DNA from: Streptomyces sp. Ru62
Lineage (GTDB): Bacteria > Actinomycetota > Actinomycetes > Streptomycetales > Streptomycetaceae
Assembly (NCBI RefSeq): GCF_002920615.1
Contig: NZ_PQSU01000008.1
Coordinates: 62,001 to 126,000 of the forward strand
Length of the DNA stretch: 64,000 nucleotides
Direction: 5' to 3'
The stretch's first letter is position 1, and every line of letters starts with the position of its first letter. Of this stretch, positions 52,106 through 60,926 are shown in pieces. The notes beneath the pieces were generated by a model, which was given only the letters and a program-made list of their open reading frames with translations, ran no database searches and had not been told where the DNA came from. Made by a program: the position numbers and the translations under genes.

Positions 52106-53586
52106 GGGTCATGTTCGTCTCCGTCAACAAGCTCAAGTCGTTCCGCCCGGTGCTGCCCATCGGCATGGTCACCGTGGCGACCCAGGTGCGGGCCGCGGGG
52201 CACGACGTGCGCGTCCTGGACCTGATGTGGGAGGAGGACGACGAGAAGGCGGTGCGCGAGGCGGTCGCCGCCTTCCGGCCCGACGTCGTGGGGATCTCCA
52301 TCCGCAACGTCGACTCGCAGAACATGCTGGAGCCGGTCATCTACACCCCCCTCGCCCGTGAGGTCGCCGACTGGGCGCGTGCGGAGCGGCCCGGCGTCAC
52401 CGTCGTCCTCGGCGGCCCCGGCTTCTCCACGGTGCCGGACGACCTGATGGACTTCGTGGGCGCCGAGTACGGCATCACCGGCTTCGCCGAGGAGTCCATG
52501 GTGCCGTTCCTCGCCCACCTGCGCCGCGGCACCGAACCGGGGGACGTGCCCGGTGTCATCTTCCGCGCGCCGGACGGCTCCTACCACCGCAGGGACCCGG
52601 TCTTCGAGATCGACTACCGCAAGGCCGCCCGTCCCGACCCCGGACTGTACGACCCGCGCTACTTCACCTACTCCTACGAGACCCACGACCGCAGCGAGAA
52701 GGTGCCGGCCACCATCCAGACCAAGAAGGGCTGCGTGCTGGAGTGCGTGTTCTGCAGCAACTTCCTGGTCGACGGCACCGGCGTGAAGTTCGACGACGTC
52801 AAGAGGGTGGCCGACGAGGTGGAGCGGCTGCGCGACGAGGGACTGGAGGTCCTGGAGATCGTCGACGGCGTCTTCAACCTGCCCCTGAACTACGCCGTCG
52901 AGGTGTTGCGGGAGTTCGTCCGGCGCGGCATCGAGATGCCCTGGTCCTGCATGATCAACCCGGGGAACGTCACTCCCGAACTCGTCGACCTCATGGTCCG
53001 CACCGGCTGCTACTACGTCGAGTTCGGCACCGACTCCTGCAACGACCGGGTGCTGCGCCGGCTGAAGAAGAACTTCCGCCAGCGGCAGATCATCAGCGCC
53101 CACCGGCGGTTCGAGCAGGCCGGGATCCGCGTCGAGCACTGCCTGTTCATCGGCAGTCCGGGAGACGACCGGGACTCGGTGCGGGAGACCTTCGACGTCA
53201 TGTCCGGCCTGGTGCCGCCCGGCGCGCCCGAGGCCCACGCCTACTGGACCCTCGGCCTGCGCGTCTGCCGCGGGACCGCCCTGCACACCACCGCCGTCGA
53301 GGAGGGCCTGCTCACCGGCGACGAGCGGTTCATCGTGCCCAAGTACTACGTGTCCCGGGACGTCATCGAGGACAGCGCCCTCCTCGACGAGATCCAGGAG
53401 CGGGTGCTGGCCAACGACAACTGGTACCTGTGGTGGGGCCTGCGCACCATCGGCCTGCGCGAGCGCATCCGCATGGCGCGTCAGGAGAGCGAGCGGATCG
53501 AGGCCGAACTCCTCGCCCATCTGCCCGAGCGCCGCCCCGCGCCCCTGCCCGTCACCCTGACCATCCGTGGGGAGGAAGGCCGATGA
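52102..53586 (+). CDS. B12-binding-domain radical SAM enzyme
   Basis: 494 residues. An N-terminal cobalamin-binding-type Rossmann domain (RVMFVSVNKLKSFRPVLPIG and VVLGGPGFSTVPDDL) lacks the D-x-H-x-x-G histidine motif (it reads DLMWEEDD). It is followed by the radical SAM barrel with Cys201-x3-Cys205-x2-Cys208 (GCVLECVFC), which would hold the 4Fe-4S cluster. VEFGTDSCNDRVLRRLKKN and FIGSPGDDRDSV are the SAM-region motifs. Such enzymes methylate unactivated carbons or rearrange rings. ATGA overlap with the decarboxylase and ATGA overlap with the dehydrogenase downstream. Confidence 0.88.
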   Translation: MRVMFVSVNKLKSFRPVLPIGMVTVATQVRAAGHDVRVLDLMWEEDDEKAVREAVAAFRPDVVGISIRNVDSQNMLEPVIYTPLAREVADWARAERPGVTVVLGGPGFSTVPDDLMDFVGAEYGITGFAEESMVPFLAHLRRGTEPGDVPGVIFRAPDGSYHRRDPVFEIDYRKAARPDPGLYDPRYFTYSYETHDRSEKVPATIQTKKGCVLECVFCSNFLVDGTGVKFDDVKRVADEVERLRDEGLEVLEIVDGVFNLPLNYAVEVLREFVRRGIEMPWSCMINPGNVTPELVDLMVRTGCYYVEFGTDSCNDRVLRRLKKNFRQRQIISAHRRFEQAGIRVEHCLFIGSPGDDRDSVRETFDVMSGLVPPGAPEAHAYWTLGLRVCRGTALHTTAVEEGLLTGDERFIVPKYYVSRDVIEDSALLDEIQERVLANDNWYLWWGLRTIGLRERIRMARQESERIEAELLAHLPERRPAPLPVTLTIRGEEGR

Positions 53587-54638
53587 GCCGCGTCCAGGAC
53601 CTCCTGCTGACCGCGCCCGGCGAACTCCGCGCCGCGCACCGGGTGCCGCCGCTGCCCGCGCTCGGCGCCGACGACGTCCTCGTCGAGGTGGACCGCGTCA
53701 CCCTGTGCGGCAGCGACCACCGCCTGTACGACGGCACCTACGGAGGCCCCCGCTCCTACCCGATCCGCTTCGGCCACGAGTGGTCGGGCCGCGTGGTGGA
53801 CACCGGGCGCGGCGGCGCCGCGCTGCTCGGACAGTGGGTCACCGGTGACTGCTCCCGCTGGTGCGGCGACTGCGCCGGCTGCGCCACCGACCGCAACCTG
53901 TGCCGGCACATCGAGAAGTTCGGGATCACCGTGGACGGATTCTCCAGCCGGCTCAAAGTCGTCGACCGGCGCTACCTCTACCCCGACACCTGTGCGCTCG
54001 GCGCCGGGCTGCTCGCCCTCACCGAGTTCTTCGCCGTCGCCGACCACGGCCTGCGCCGCCTCGCCCCCGGTACCGACGACGACGTCCTCGTCATCGGCGC
54101 GGGTGCACTGGGCCTGGCCTCCTATCTGATCCTGACCGGCCACTACGGGGTCCGCTCGGTGCGGCTGCTGGAATCGGACCCGGCCAAGGCCGAGCGGGTG
54201 AGGGAACTCTTCCCCGCCGCCCTGGTGGAGTCCCCGCCCCGGCCCGACGACCGGGCCACGGGCTACGCCGGCCTCGCCGAAGGCGCCGACCACCCCGTCG
54301 TCGTCGAGTGCTCCGGCAGCCAGGACGGCCTGAACACCGCGCTGGCGCTCGCCCGGCCACGGGGCCGCGTCCTCTGCTTCGGCCTGCGCCGCAGCACCGA
54401 GATACGTACGGACCTGCTCGTGGTCAAGGGGCTGACGCTCATCGGGTCCATCGGGGGCACGGGCAGCTTCCCGGCCGTCCACGCGTTCCTCGACGCCCAC
54501 CGGGACCAGGCCGCACGGCTGGTCACCCACCGATTTCCGGCCGACGCCGCCGAACAGGCCTTCGCCGCCCCCGCGAGGGGCGGACGGGCCGCTGCCCGGA
54601 TCAAGACCCAGATCGTCTTCGGGGAGGAAGACCAGTGA
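53583..54638 (+). CDS. Zinc-dependent alcohol dehydrogenase (MDR family)
   Basis: A 351-residue medium-chain dehydrogenase. LCGSDHRLYDG and FGHEWSGRV hold catalytic zinc ligands. CGDCAGCATDRNLC is the structural zinc lobe (C-x2-C-x2-C-x7-C), and VLVIGAGALGLASYLIL the NAD(P) loop. Members oxidise cyclitol, sugar or other secondary alcohols; in aminocyclitol pathways such enzymes oxidise a ring hydroxyl before transamination, which would fit the cyclase. Begins within the stop of the radical SAM gene (ATGA) and ends within the start of the ligase (GTGA). Confidence 0.9.
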   Translation: MSRVQDLLLTAPGELRAAHRVPPLPALGADDVLVEVDRVTLCGSDHRLYDGTYGGPRSYPIRFGHEWSGRVVDTGRGGAALLGQWVTGDCSRWCGDCAGCATDRNLCRHIEKFGITVDGFSSRLKVVDRRYLYPDTCALGAGLLALTEFFAVADHGLRRLAPGTDDDVLVIGAGALGLASYLILTGHYGVRSVRLLESDPAKAERVRELFPAALVESPPRPDDRATGYAGLAEGADHPVVVECSGSQDGLNTALALARPRGRVLCFGLRRSTEIRTDLLVVKGLTLIGSIGGTGSFPAVHAFLDAHRDQAARLVTHRFPADAAEQAFAAPARGGRAAARIKTQIVFGEEDQ

Positions 54639-55969
54639 CCGAGACCACCGTCCCGCCCCACCTGCGCTACGACGAGATCCGCCGCTCGGCCTGCGCCGAC
54701 CTGGAAGCGTTCGACAAGCTCACCCCCGACCGGGCGGCGGAGCTCCAGCTCGGCCGGCTGCGGGAGTCGGTGGCGCACGCCCTCGCGGCCTCCCCCCACT
54801 ACCGCCGGAACTGGGCCGCCCACCGGGACACGCGGTTCGACACCCTCGACGACATCCGGAAGCTGCCGTTCACCACCAAGGGCGACCTGCGCGACGCCTA
54901 CCCGTTCGGCCTGGTCGCCGCCGACCGGCGGGAGATCATCCGCTACGGCGAGTCGACCGGCACCACGGGCCGCCCCACCTCCGCCGTCATCACCTACGAG
55001 GACTGGATACGCGGCAACGTCGCCGTCGAGCGCTCCGTCAGCCACGTCTTCGGCCCCGGCGACCTCGTCTTCATCGCCATCCCCTACGAACTGGCCTTCG
55101 CCTCCTACGACCTCGACCGGGCCCTGGAACAGGCGGGCGCCGGCGTGGTCGCGGTCGGCACGCTCAGCAGGGTCTGCCCCTTCGAGCGCATGGTCGAGAT
55201 GATGTGGACGGTCAAACCGACCGGCCTGGTGTGCACCCCCAGCCGGGCGCTGCGCCTCTACGACCTGCTCAAGGACAGCGGACGCGACCCCCTTGAGGTG
55301 GGCCTGCGCACCTTCATGTACGTGGGGGAGACCTGCTCGCCGGCCAAGCTCTCCAAGATCGCGGACCTGTGGGGGGTGCGGCTGTCCAACGCCTACGGCT
55401 CCACCGAGACCAACTCACTCGGGCTCACCTGCGCCGAAGGCAGCCTCCACCTCACCGAGGACCGGCACCTGTTCGAGGTGATCGACCCCGAGACCACCGA
55501 GCCCGTCGCCGAGGGACACCCGGGCGAACTCGTACTGACCAGCCTGGTCAGCCGGGCCATGCCGCTGCTGCGCTACCGCACCGGTGACTTCGTCACCGTA
55601 CGGTCCGCGTCGTGCGCCTGCGGCAGTCCCCGCCGCACCCTCGACCACCACGGGCGGGTCAGCGAACAACTCCTGGTCGACGGCAGGCGGATCAACAAGC
55701 TGGCGCTGGAGGACATCGTGCTGTCCACCCCGGGCTCCGGCCTGTACTGGGCGGCCGGGGTGACCGGCGCCGGACTGGAGATCCGGGTCGAGGCCGACGG
55801 CGGTGACCCGGCGCGGCTGTGCTCCGACGTGACGGAGCGGGTCGCGGCGGCCATCGGCATCACGCCTGTCGTCGAACCGATCGACCGCACCCTGGTACGG
55901 CGCGCCATGGACCGGATGCTCAAGCCGGGCAGCCTCACCCTCGAAGACCTCGCGGCGGCCGCCTCATGA
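54635..55969 (+). CDS. Phenylacetate-CoA ligase-like adenylating enzyme
   Basis: A 444-residue ANL-superfamily enzyme of the PaaK type. GESTGTTGRPTSAVITYEDW is the ATP loop (A3). NAYGSTETNSLGL is the A5 motif and PLLRYRTGDFVTV contains A7. A cysteine-containing CACGSPRR loop, common in PaaK relatives, and a small C-terminal domain (LEDIVLS...LVRRAMDRMLKPGSL) follow. It activates a carboxylic acid as acyl-AMP and then CoA thioester, or loads a carrier. With the BtrH-like acyltransferase two genes on, it may provide the acyl group attached to the core. GTG start overlapping the previous stop, GGGGAGGAAG upstream. Confidence 0.88.
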   Translation: MTETTVPPHLRYDEIRRSACADLEAFDKLTPDRAAELQLGRLRESVAHALAASPHYRRNWAAHRDTRFDTLDDIRKLPFTTKGDLRDAYPFGLVAADRREIIRYGESTGTTGRPTSAVITYEDWIRGNVAVERSVSHVFGPGDLVFIAIPYELAFASYDLDRALEQAGAGVVAVGTLSRVCPFERMVEMMWTVKPTGLVCTPSRALRLYDLLKDSGRDPLEVGLRTFMYVGETCSPAKLSKIADLWGVRLSNAYGSTETNSLGLTCAEGSLHLTEDRHLFEVIDPETTEPVAEGHPGELVLTSLVSRAMPLLRYRTGDFVTVRSASCACGSPRRTLDHHGRVSEQLLVDGRRINKLALEDIVLSTPGSGLYWAAGVTGAGLEIRVEADGGDPARLCSDVTERVAAAIGITPVVEPIDRTLVRRAMDRMLKPGSLTLEDLAAAAS

Positions 55970-56745
55970 CGGGCGCGACCGCACTGCGGACCGTGGGCAT
56001 CGCCGGGACGGGCCGTCTGGGCACGGTGCTCGCCGCCCGTCTGAAGGAGCGTTTCGCCGTGCTCCTGTACGACACGGACCGCGCCTGCGCCCGGCGCGCC
56101 GCCGCGACGACCTCCCTGCCCCTGACGGACGCCGACACCCTGGTCACCGCCGACGCGGTGCTGCTGTGCGTGCCGCCCGAGAAGACGGACGACGCGCTGC
56201 TGGACCTGGCCCGCCGCGCCGCGCGCGCAGGCCGCCGGCCGCTGTTCGTCAGCCTGGCGACGAGCGTGCCCACCGCGCGCCTGCGCTCGCTCCTGGCGCA
56301 CTCCCCGGACCTGCCCGGCATCGACGTCGTCGGTCTCAAACCGGTGTGCCAGTTCGCCGCCCTCGGCCACGGTGTGCCCACCGTCCTGGTCACCGGGGAC
56401 ACCGGCCGCCTCGACGAGCTGCGTCACCTCGCCTCCGGCCTGGGCACCGTCGTCGTCGGAGACGAGAGCGTCGTCGGCCCCGTCAACCGGGCCGCCACCA
56501 AAGCGGCGCTGCGCGCCTGCGACCGGCTCACCGACGAACTCTCGGCCCGGGGCGTGGACCTCCTCCTGGTCCGCGCCGCCGTGCGCAACGTCCTGGCGGG
56601 CACGGCCCTCGACCATCCGCCGGCGCCCGACAACTCCTACACCCGCTCGGTGCTCGCGGAACTCGCGGCCGAGCAGGCCCACCCGCGGCCCGTAGCGCGG
56701 ACCGTCCCCGCGACCGCCGCCGACACGAAGGGAACGCGCGCATGA
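55966..56745 (+). CDS. NADP-binding Rossmann protein, P5CR/F420-reductase-like
   Basis: 259 residues. VGIAGTGRLGTVLAARLKER is the dinucleotide loop. LVTADAVLLCVPPEKTDDAL and KPVCQFAALGHGVPTVLVTG resemble pyrroline-5-carboxylate reductase-like and NADP-dependent proteins, and the last 100 residues are helical as in P5CR. It probably reduces an imine or ketone intermediate; the acceptor is unknown. Coupled by ATGA on both sides. Confidence 0.82.
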   Translation: MTGATALRTVGIAGTGRLGTVLAARLKERFAVLLYDTDRACARRAAATTSLPLTDADTLVTADAVLLCVPPEKTDDALLDLARRAARAGRRPLFVSLATSVPTARLRSLLAHSPDLPGIDVVGLKPVCQFAALGHGVPTVLVTGDTGRLDELRHLASGLGTVVVGDESVVGPVNRAATKAALRACDRLTDELSARGVDLLLVRAAVRNVLAGTALDHPPAPDNSYTRSVLAELAAEQAHPRPVARTVPATAADTKGTRA

Positions 56746-57905
56746 CCGCCCACGCAGTCGGCCGCGAGAGCCCGATCGCCCCGACCCTGGACCGCTTCGG
56801 CGGCGCCCACTGCGAGACCGCCGCCCTGCACAAGGTGCTCGCCCACCACGGCACGGAGGTGAGCGAACCGCTGCTGTTCGGTGTGGCCGGTGGCATCAGC
56901 TTCATGCACATGCCCAAGGGGCCGGAGGGCCGCGCCTTCGTCGGAGGCCGCAACGGCCCCTTCCCCGACTTCACCCGCCGCATGGCCGCCGGCGTCGGCC
57001 TCAGCCTGGAGGTGGTGCTCCCCGCCGACCCGCGGACCGCGTGGGAACAGGTACGCGGCCAACTGGCCGTCGGCAGCCCGGTGATCGTCTACGGCGATCT
57101 GTTCCACCTGCCGTACTACCAGGCCACCCGGCACTTCGGAGCGCACGCCTTCGTCGTCCTGGACCACGACCCGGACGCCGGGACCGTCACCGTCTCCGAC
57201 CGGTGCGTCGCCCCACGCACCCTCTCCCTGGACGACCTGGCCGCCGCCCGCGGCTCCGAGCACGCGCCGTTCCCTCCCCGGCACGCCTGGCTGCGCGCCG
57301 ACTGGGCGGCGGCCCGCGAACCGTCCGCGGACGACATCCGGCGCGGGGTCCGCGCGTCCTGCACCGCCATGCGGAACCCGGTGGTGCCCACCTTCGGACT
57401 GCGCGGACTGGCGGCCTACGGCGCGGGTCTGGACCACCTCGTGCGGCGCAGTCCGGCCGAGGACGTCCTCACCGCCCTGTGCGGCGCCTACGTCGACTTC
57501 GAGCTGGCCGGCACCGGCGGCTGCGGCTTCCGGGCGATGTTCGCCGACTTCCTCACCGAAGCCGCCGCCCGCACGGCAGACCCGGCGCTCGAACGGGCGG
57601 TACCGCTCGCGCGGGGTGCCGTGGACGCCTGGCACGACTTCCTCGCCCTGCTCCTGCCGTCGTGGACCCCCGCGTTCACCGAACTGCGCGACACCCTGAA
57701 CGAACGCGACCAGCGCCTGCTGCGCGGCAGCGCGGAGGACGAGGCAGCGGCCGCCGCCCTCGGCGCCCGGCTGCCCGCGCTGCGCACCGCCGCCGCCGAA
57801 GGACTCGACCCGCTGCGCGAGCAGCTCTCCGGGCAGCTCCGCGCGGCCGCGCAGCGGGTCGTCAAGGCCGAGGAGACCCTGTTCGACGTACTGAAGGAGG
57901 TGTGA
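56742..57905 (+). CDS. BtrH-like acyltransferase family protein
   Basis: 387 residues with the BtrH_N domain (about 10-170) and a DUF4872-type helical C-terminal part (from about 190). GGAHCETAALHKVLAHHG holds Cys24, the presumed nucleophile. YLLFGVAGGISF-type (EPLLFGVAGGISFMHMPKG) and HFGAHAFVVLDHDPDAGTV carry the other conserved residues, including the His-Ala-Phe-Val-Val-Leu strand. BtrH transfers a protected AHBA side chain from carrier protein BtrI to ribostamycin in butirosin synthesis. Its presence with a DOI-synthase-like cyclase strongly suggests acylation of a cyclitol or aminosugar. No acyl carrier protein is visible in the window. Overlaps its neighbour upstream (ATGA) and ends 7 bp before a methyltransferase. 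Confidence 0.87.
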   Translation: MTAHAVGRESPIAPTLDRFGGAHCETAALHKVLAHHGTEVSEPLLFGVAGGISFMHMPKGPEGRAFVGGRNGPFPDFTRRMAAGVGLSLEVVLPADPRTAWEQVRGQLAVGSPVIVYGDLFHLPYYQATRHFGAHAFVVLDHDPDAGTVTVSDRCVAPRTLSLDDLAAARGSEHAPFPPRHAWLRADWAAAREPSADDIRRGVRASCTAMRNPVVPTFGLRGLAAYGAGLDHLVRRSPAEDVLTALCGAYVDFELAGTGGCGFRAMFADFLTEAAARTADPALERAVPLARGAVDAWHDFLALLLPSWTPAFTELRDTLNERDQRLLRGSAEDEAAAAALGARLPALRTAAAEGLDPLREQLSGQLRAAAQRVVKAEETLFDVLKEV

Positions 57906-57912
57906 CCCGGCG

Positions 57913-58611
57913 ATGGCCACGGCCCCCTCGCTCGCCGTACGCGTCCCCGCGCGCCATCCGCGCTCCAGCGACAAGGAGCGGCAGGACTACGACCGCTACC
58001 TGGCCGAACGCGGCCGGTACAAAGGCGAGTTCCTGCGCGAGGTCCTGGACGCGGCCGGCGCCGGCCCGGTTCTCGAAGCCGGATCGGGCTACGGCGGGCT
58101 CGGCGTGGAACTGCTGCGCCTGGGCGGCACCGAACTGCACGCGGTCTGCGAGTCGGAGCACGCCGCCGCCCTGTACGAGCGCCGCCTCGCCGAGGCCGGC
58201 CTGCGGGCCACGGTGCACAGCGTGCCCGGGGGAGTGCCGGACCCCGCCCGCGCGCCCTGGGACACCCGGCGGTTCGCCGCCGTCTACAGCGCCAACGCCT
58301 TCGCCGCCTGGCCGGACCCGGCCGACGCACTGCGCCGTCTGGCCCGGCTGCTCCTACCGGGCGGCCAGGTCCTCGTCAGCGATCTGAGGCGCGACCCCGA
58401 CCCGTTCATCCTCGAACACTCGCTCAGGGAGATGGCCGACGACACCTCCGAGGCGGGCCGCTACCGGCTGCGGACCTTCCTCACCTCGTTGCGCGGCGCA
58501 TACACCCTCACCGAGGCCAGGGCCCTGCTCACCGCCGCGGGCCTGAACGACTGGCGGGCCGAAGCGGACGGTCCCATGACGTTCGCCATCCGATACGGGA
58601 GGAACCCGTGA
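57913..58611 (+). CDS. SAM-dependent methyltransferase
   Basis: A 232-residue class I methyltransferase. VLEAGSGYGGLGVELLRLGG is the SAM loop; RFAAVYSANAFAAWPDPADA and ARLLLPGGQVLVSDLRRDP are motifs II and III. TEARALLTAAGLNDWRAEAD closes the fold. The N-terminal RQDYDRYLAERGRYKGEFL helix is typical of small-molecule methyltransferases. It ends in the start codon of the HemN-like gene (GTGA). Target atom (O, N or C) unknown. Confidence 0.87.
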   Translation: MATAPSLAVRVPARHPRSSDKERQDYDRYLAERGRYKGEFLREVLDAAGAGPVLEAGSGYGGLGVELLRLGGTELHAVCESEHAAALYERRLAEAGLRATVHSVPGGVPDPARAPWDTRRFAAVYSANAFAAWPDPADALRRLARLLLPGGQVLVSDLRRDPDPFILEHSLREMADDTSEAGRYRLRTFLTSLRGAYTLTEARALLTAAGLNDWRAEADGPMTFAIRYGRNP

Positions 58612-60107
58612 CCGACACCACCATCACCAGGAACTTCCTCGACACACCCAGTTTCTGGCGCGAATACCCCGAACGCGACATCGAGTTCGTGCGCTGGTAC
58701 CCCTGCGACGTCAGGCCCCTCACCGCCGACGCGATGTACGCGCAGCAGGAGAAGTTCCCCAAGACCACCTCGTTCTACGTGCACATCCCCTTCTGCAACC
58801 AGGTGTGCACCTCGTGCCCGTACAACAAGTTCAACACCCGCAACACCCTGGTCAGGCGGTACATCGAGGCCCTGAAGGCCGAGATCGACATGTACTCCCG
58901 GCTGCCGTACCTCAAGGACGTGGTCTTCACCTCCGGCTACTTCGGCGGCGGCACCCCCACGACCCTGCGCGCCGAGGAGCTCGACGACCTGCTCGGCTTC
59001 ATGAAGCAGCGCCTCAACTTCAGCGACGACTGCTCCGTCACCATCGAGTCCACCCCCGTCGACGTGGACCAGCACAAGCTCGATGTCCTGCTCAAGCACG
59101 GGGTGAACCGCATGAGCCTGGGTGTGCAGACCTTCCACGACCCGCTGCTGCGCTACCTCGGCCGCGCCCGGGCGCACACCGGCGAGTCCGCCACCAGGAC
59201 CATCGAGCTGATCGACCGCAGCGGCATGGAGAACCTCTGCATCGACTACATGATCGGCATCCCGGGCCAGACCCACGAGCTGTGGGCGCAGGACATCAGG
59301 ACCCTGATGGACCTGCCCGTGACGTCGTTCTCGGTGTACAACTACGCGGTCCTGCCCGGCTCCGAGGTGTTCTTCGCGCTGCAGTCCGGGGCCACCCCGC
59401 CCTGCCCCAGCACGCACGAGGCCGACGAGATGTACCAGTACCTGCACACCACGCTGATGGACGCCGGGTACCTGGCCCTGACCTACAACGACTTCATCGA
59501 ACCGATGAGGCCCGAGTGGGAGGCCAAGGGCGTCAGGACCTACCCGGTGCTCACCGACGGCTCCAAGCCCTACCGGGGCCTGGAGACCGACACCTTCTAC
59601 CTCACCGACCACCTCTCCCAGGTGTGGGGCCGGTGCGGTGACATGGTGGCCATGGGCTCCGGGGCCTACGGCTACCTCAACAACCGGATGTACCTCACCG
59701 AGCCCGACATCAACGCCTACATCGAGACCTGCAACGCGGGCCGGCTGCCCGTCGTGATGGGCGCCTACACCGACGAGCACGAACAGCGCTGCCGCAGCCT
59801 CGTCCTCGGGCTCAAGCTGCTGCGGATGAAGCGGTCCGTCTACCGCGAGCGCCACGGGGTCGACCCCTACGAGTACTTCAAGGACAAGTGCGACGACCTG
59901 GCCGCCAAGGGCCTGATCGAGATCACCGACGAGGCCATCCAGGTCACGTACCCCAAGGGCTGGTACTACATCGACAACATCTGCAAGACGTTCTACTCCG
60001 ACGCCAACTACCGCCTGCCGCAGCCCACGTCGGCAAGCACCGAGATCCTCAACTGGCAGATCGACCGCGCCGACGGACGGAAGGGGCTCCCCGTTGTCCA
60101 GCTCTGA
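58608..60107 (+). CDS. HemN/HemW-like radical SAM enzyme
   Basis: 499 residues. FYVHIPFCNQVCTSCPYNKF contains Cys63-x3-Cys67-x2-Cys70 for the 4Fe-4S cluster. FGGGTPTTLRAEELDDLL, MSLGVQTFHDPLLRYLGRAR and CIDYMIGIPGQTHELWAQDI are the conserved HemN/HemW SAM-barrel motifs, followed by a C-terminal HemN domain. The fourth Cys of true coproporphyrinogen oxidases is absent. Biosynthetic HemN-like enzymes methylate, cyclopropanate or otherwise modify unactivated carbons using two SAM molecules. GTG start in a GTGA overlap. The following methyltransferase gene starts 14 bp inside its 3' end. Confidence 0.88.
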   Translation: MTDTTITRNFLDTPSFWREYPERDIEFVRWYPCDVRPLTADAMYAQQEKFPKTTSFYVHIPFCNQVCTSCPYNKFNTRNTLVRRYIEALKAEIDMYSRLPYLKDVVFTSGYFGGGTPTTLRAEELDDLLGFMKQRLNFSDDCSVTIESTPVDVDQHKLDVLLKHGVNRMSLGVQTFHDPLLRYLGRARAHTGESATRTIELIDRSGMENLCIDYMIGIPGQTHELWAQDIRTLMDLPVTSFSVYNYAVLPGSEVFFALQSGATPPCPSTHEADEMYQYLHTTLMDAGYLALTYNDFIEPMRPEWEAKGVRTYPVLTDGSKPYRGLETDTFYLTDHLSQVWGRCGDMVAMGSGAYGYLNNRMYLTEPDINAYIETCNAGRLPVVMGAYTDEHEQRCRSLVLGLKLLRMKRSVYRERHGVDPYEYFKDKCDDLAAKGLIEITDEAIQVTYPKGWYYIDNICKTFYSDANYRLPQPTSASTEILNWQIDRADGRKGLPVVQL

Positions 60108-60870
60108 GACCACTCCCGCGAAACTGCGGCGCCGGCCCCGCGGCCGCATCTTCGACCTGGCCGAACGGGTCCCGCAGAAGGACACGTTCGACGACGTCGA
60201 CCAGTGCCGGGCCTACGACCGCAACATCCGCACCTCGATGATCATCCCGATGCAGCACATGATGAAGCTCATCGGCCCCCACTGCGGCGACGGCAAGGAG
60301 GTCCTCGAAGTCGGCTGCGCCAGCGGCCTGATCTCGCTGCGGCTCGCCGCCCAGCACCCCGGCGCCCTCTTCACCGGCGTCGACAGCAACGACGCCTTCC
60401 TCGAAGTGGCCCGCGAGAACACGATCTTCTCGAACCTGGTCGGCTACGGCGGCGACTTCTCCTGCGAGTGGGCCCGCCTGACCCGGCTGCCCTACGAGGA
60501 CGACTCCTTCGACGTCGTCTTCAGCTTCTGCGCCGTGGCCCGCTGGGACAAGCCCGACCGGATCGTCAGCGAGTGCGCCCGGGTCTGCCGGCCCGACGGC
60601 ATCGTGGTCCTCTACGACCTGGCACGGGACGCCGACGAGGGCATGGTCTCCTTCGTGCTGCAGTACGCGGACGGCGACGCCGAGTCGTTCATGACGTCGC
60701 TGCGCGCCTCCTACAGCGAACCCGAGATGCGCGAACTGCTCGACCAGCGCGGTCTGGGCTCGTGGACGGTTGCCAAGGAGAACATCAACCTGATCACCTC
60801 CTCGCGCCCCCTGCACGTCGGCTACAGCGTCGGCGAACCAGGCATCTACGACGCGGTGTTCACCGGCTGA
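60094..60870 (+). CDS. SAM-dependent methyltransferase
   Basis: A 258-residue class I methyltransferase. KEVLEVGCASGLISLRLAAQ is the SAM loop, LPYEDDSFDVVFSFCAVARW and CARVCRPDGIVVLYDLARDA the following motifs. ADGDAESFMTSLRASYSEPE is a helical cap before the final strands. TTG start 60094, preceded by GGAAGGGG inside the end of the HemN-like gene. Third methyltransferase of the operon. Confidence 0.86.
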   Translation: MSSSETTPAKLRRRPRGRIFDLAERVPQKDTFDDVDQCRAYDRNIRTSMIIPMQHMMKLIGPHCGDGKEVLEVGCASGLISLRLAAQHPGALFTGVDSNDAFLEVARENTIFSNLVGYGGDFSCEWARLTRLPYEDDSFDVVFSFCAVARWDKPDRIVSECARVCRPDGIVVLYDLARDADEGMVSFVLQYADGDAESFMTSLRASYSEPEMRELLDQRGLGSWTVAKENINLITSSRPLHVGYSVGEPGIYDAVFTG

Positions 60871-60926
60871 ACCCCAGTCGGCCGCCCGCCCCCGCCACCG
60901 GACGTACGCCACCCAGGAGCCCTCCC

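Noticed and set aside
52102..53586. Canonical cobalamin-binding methylase assignment
   Set aside because: The D-x-H-x-x-G cobalamin motif is absent, so only a B12-domain-type radical SAM enzyme is claimed, not cobalamin dependence.
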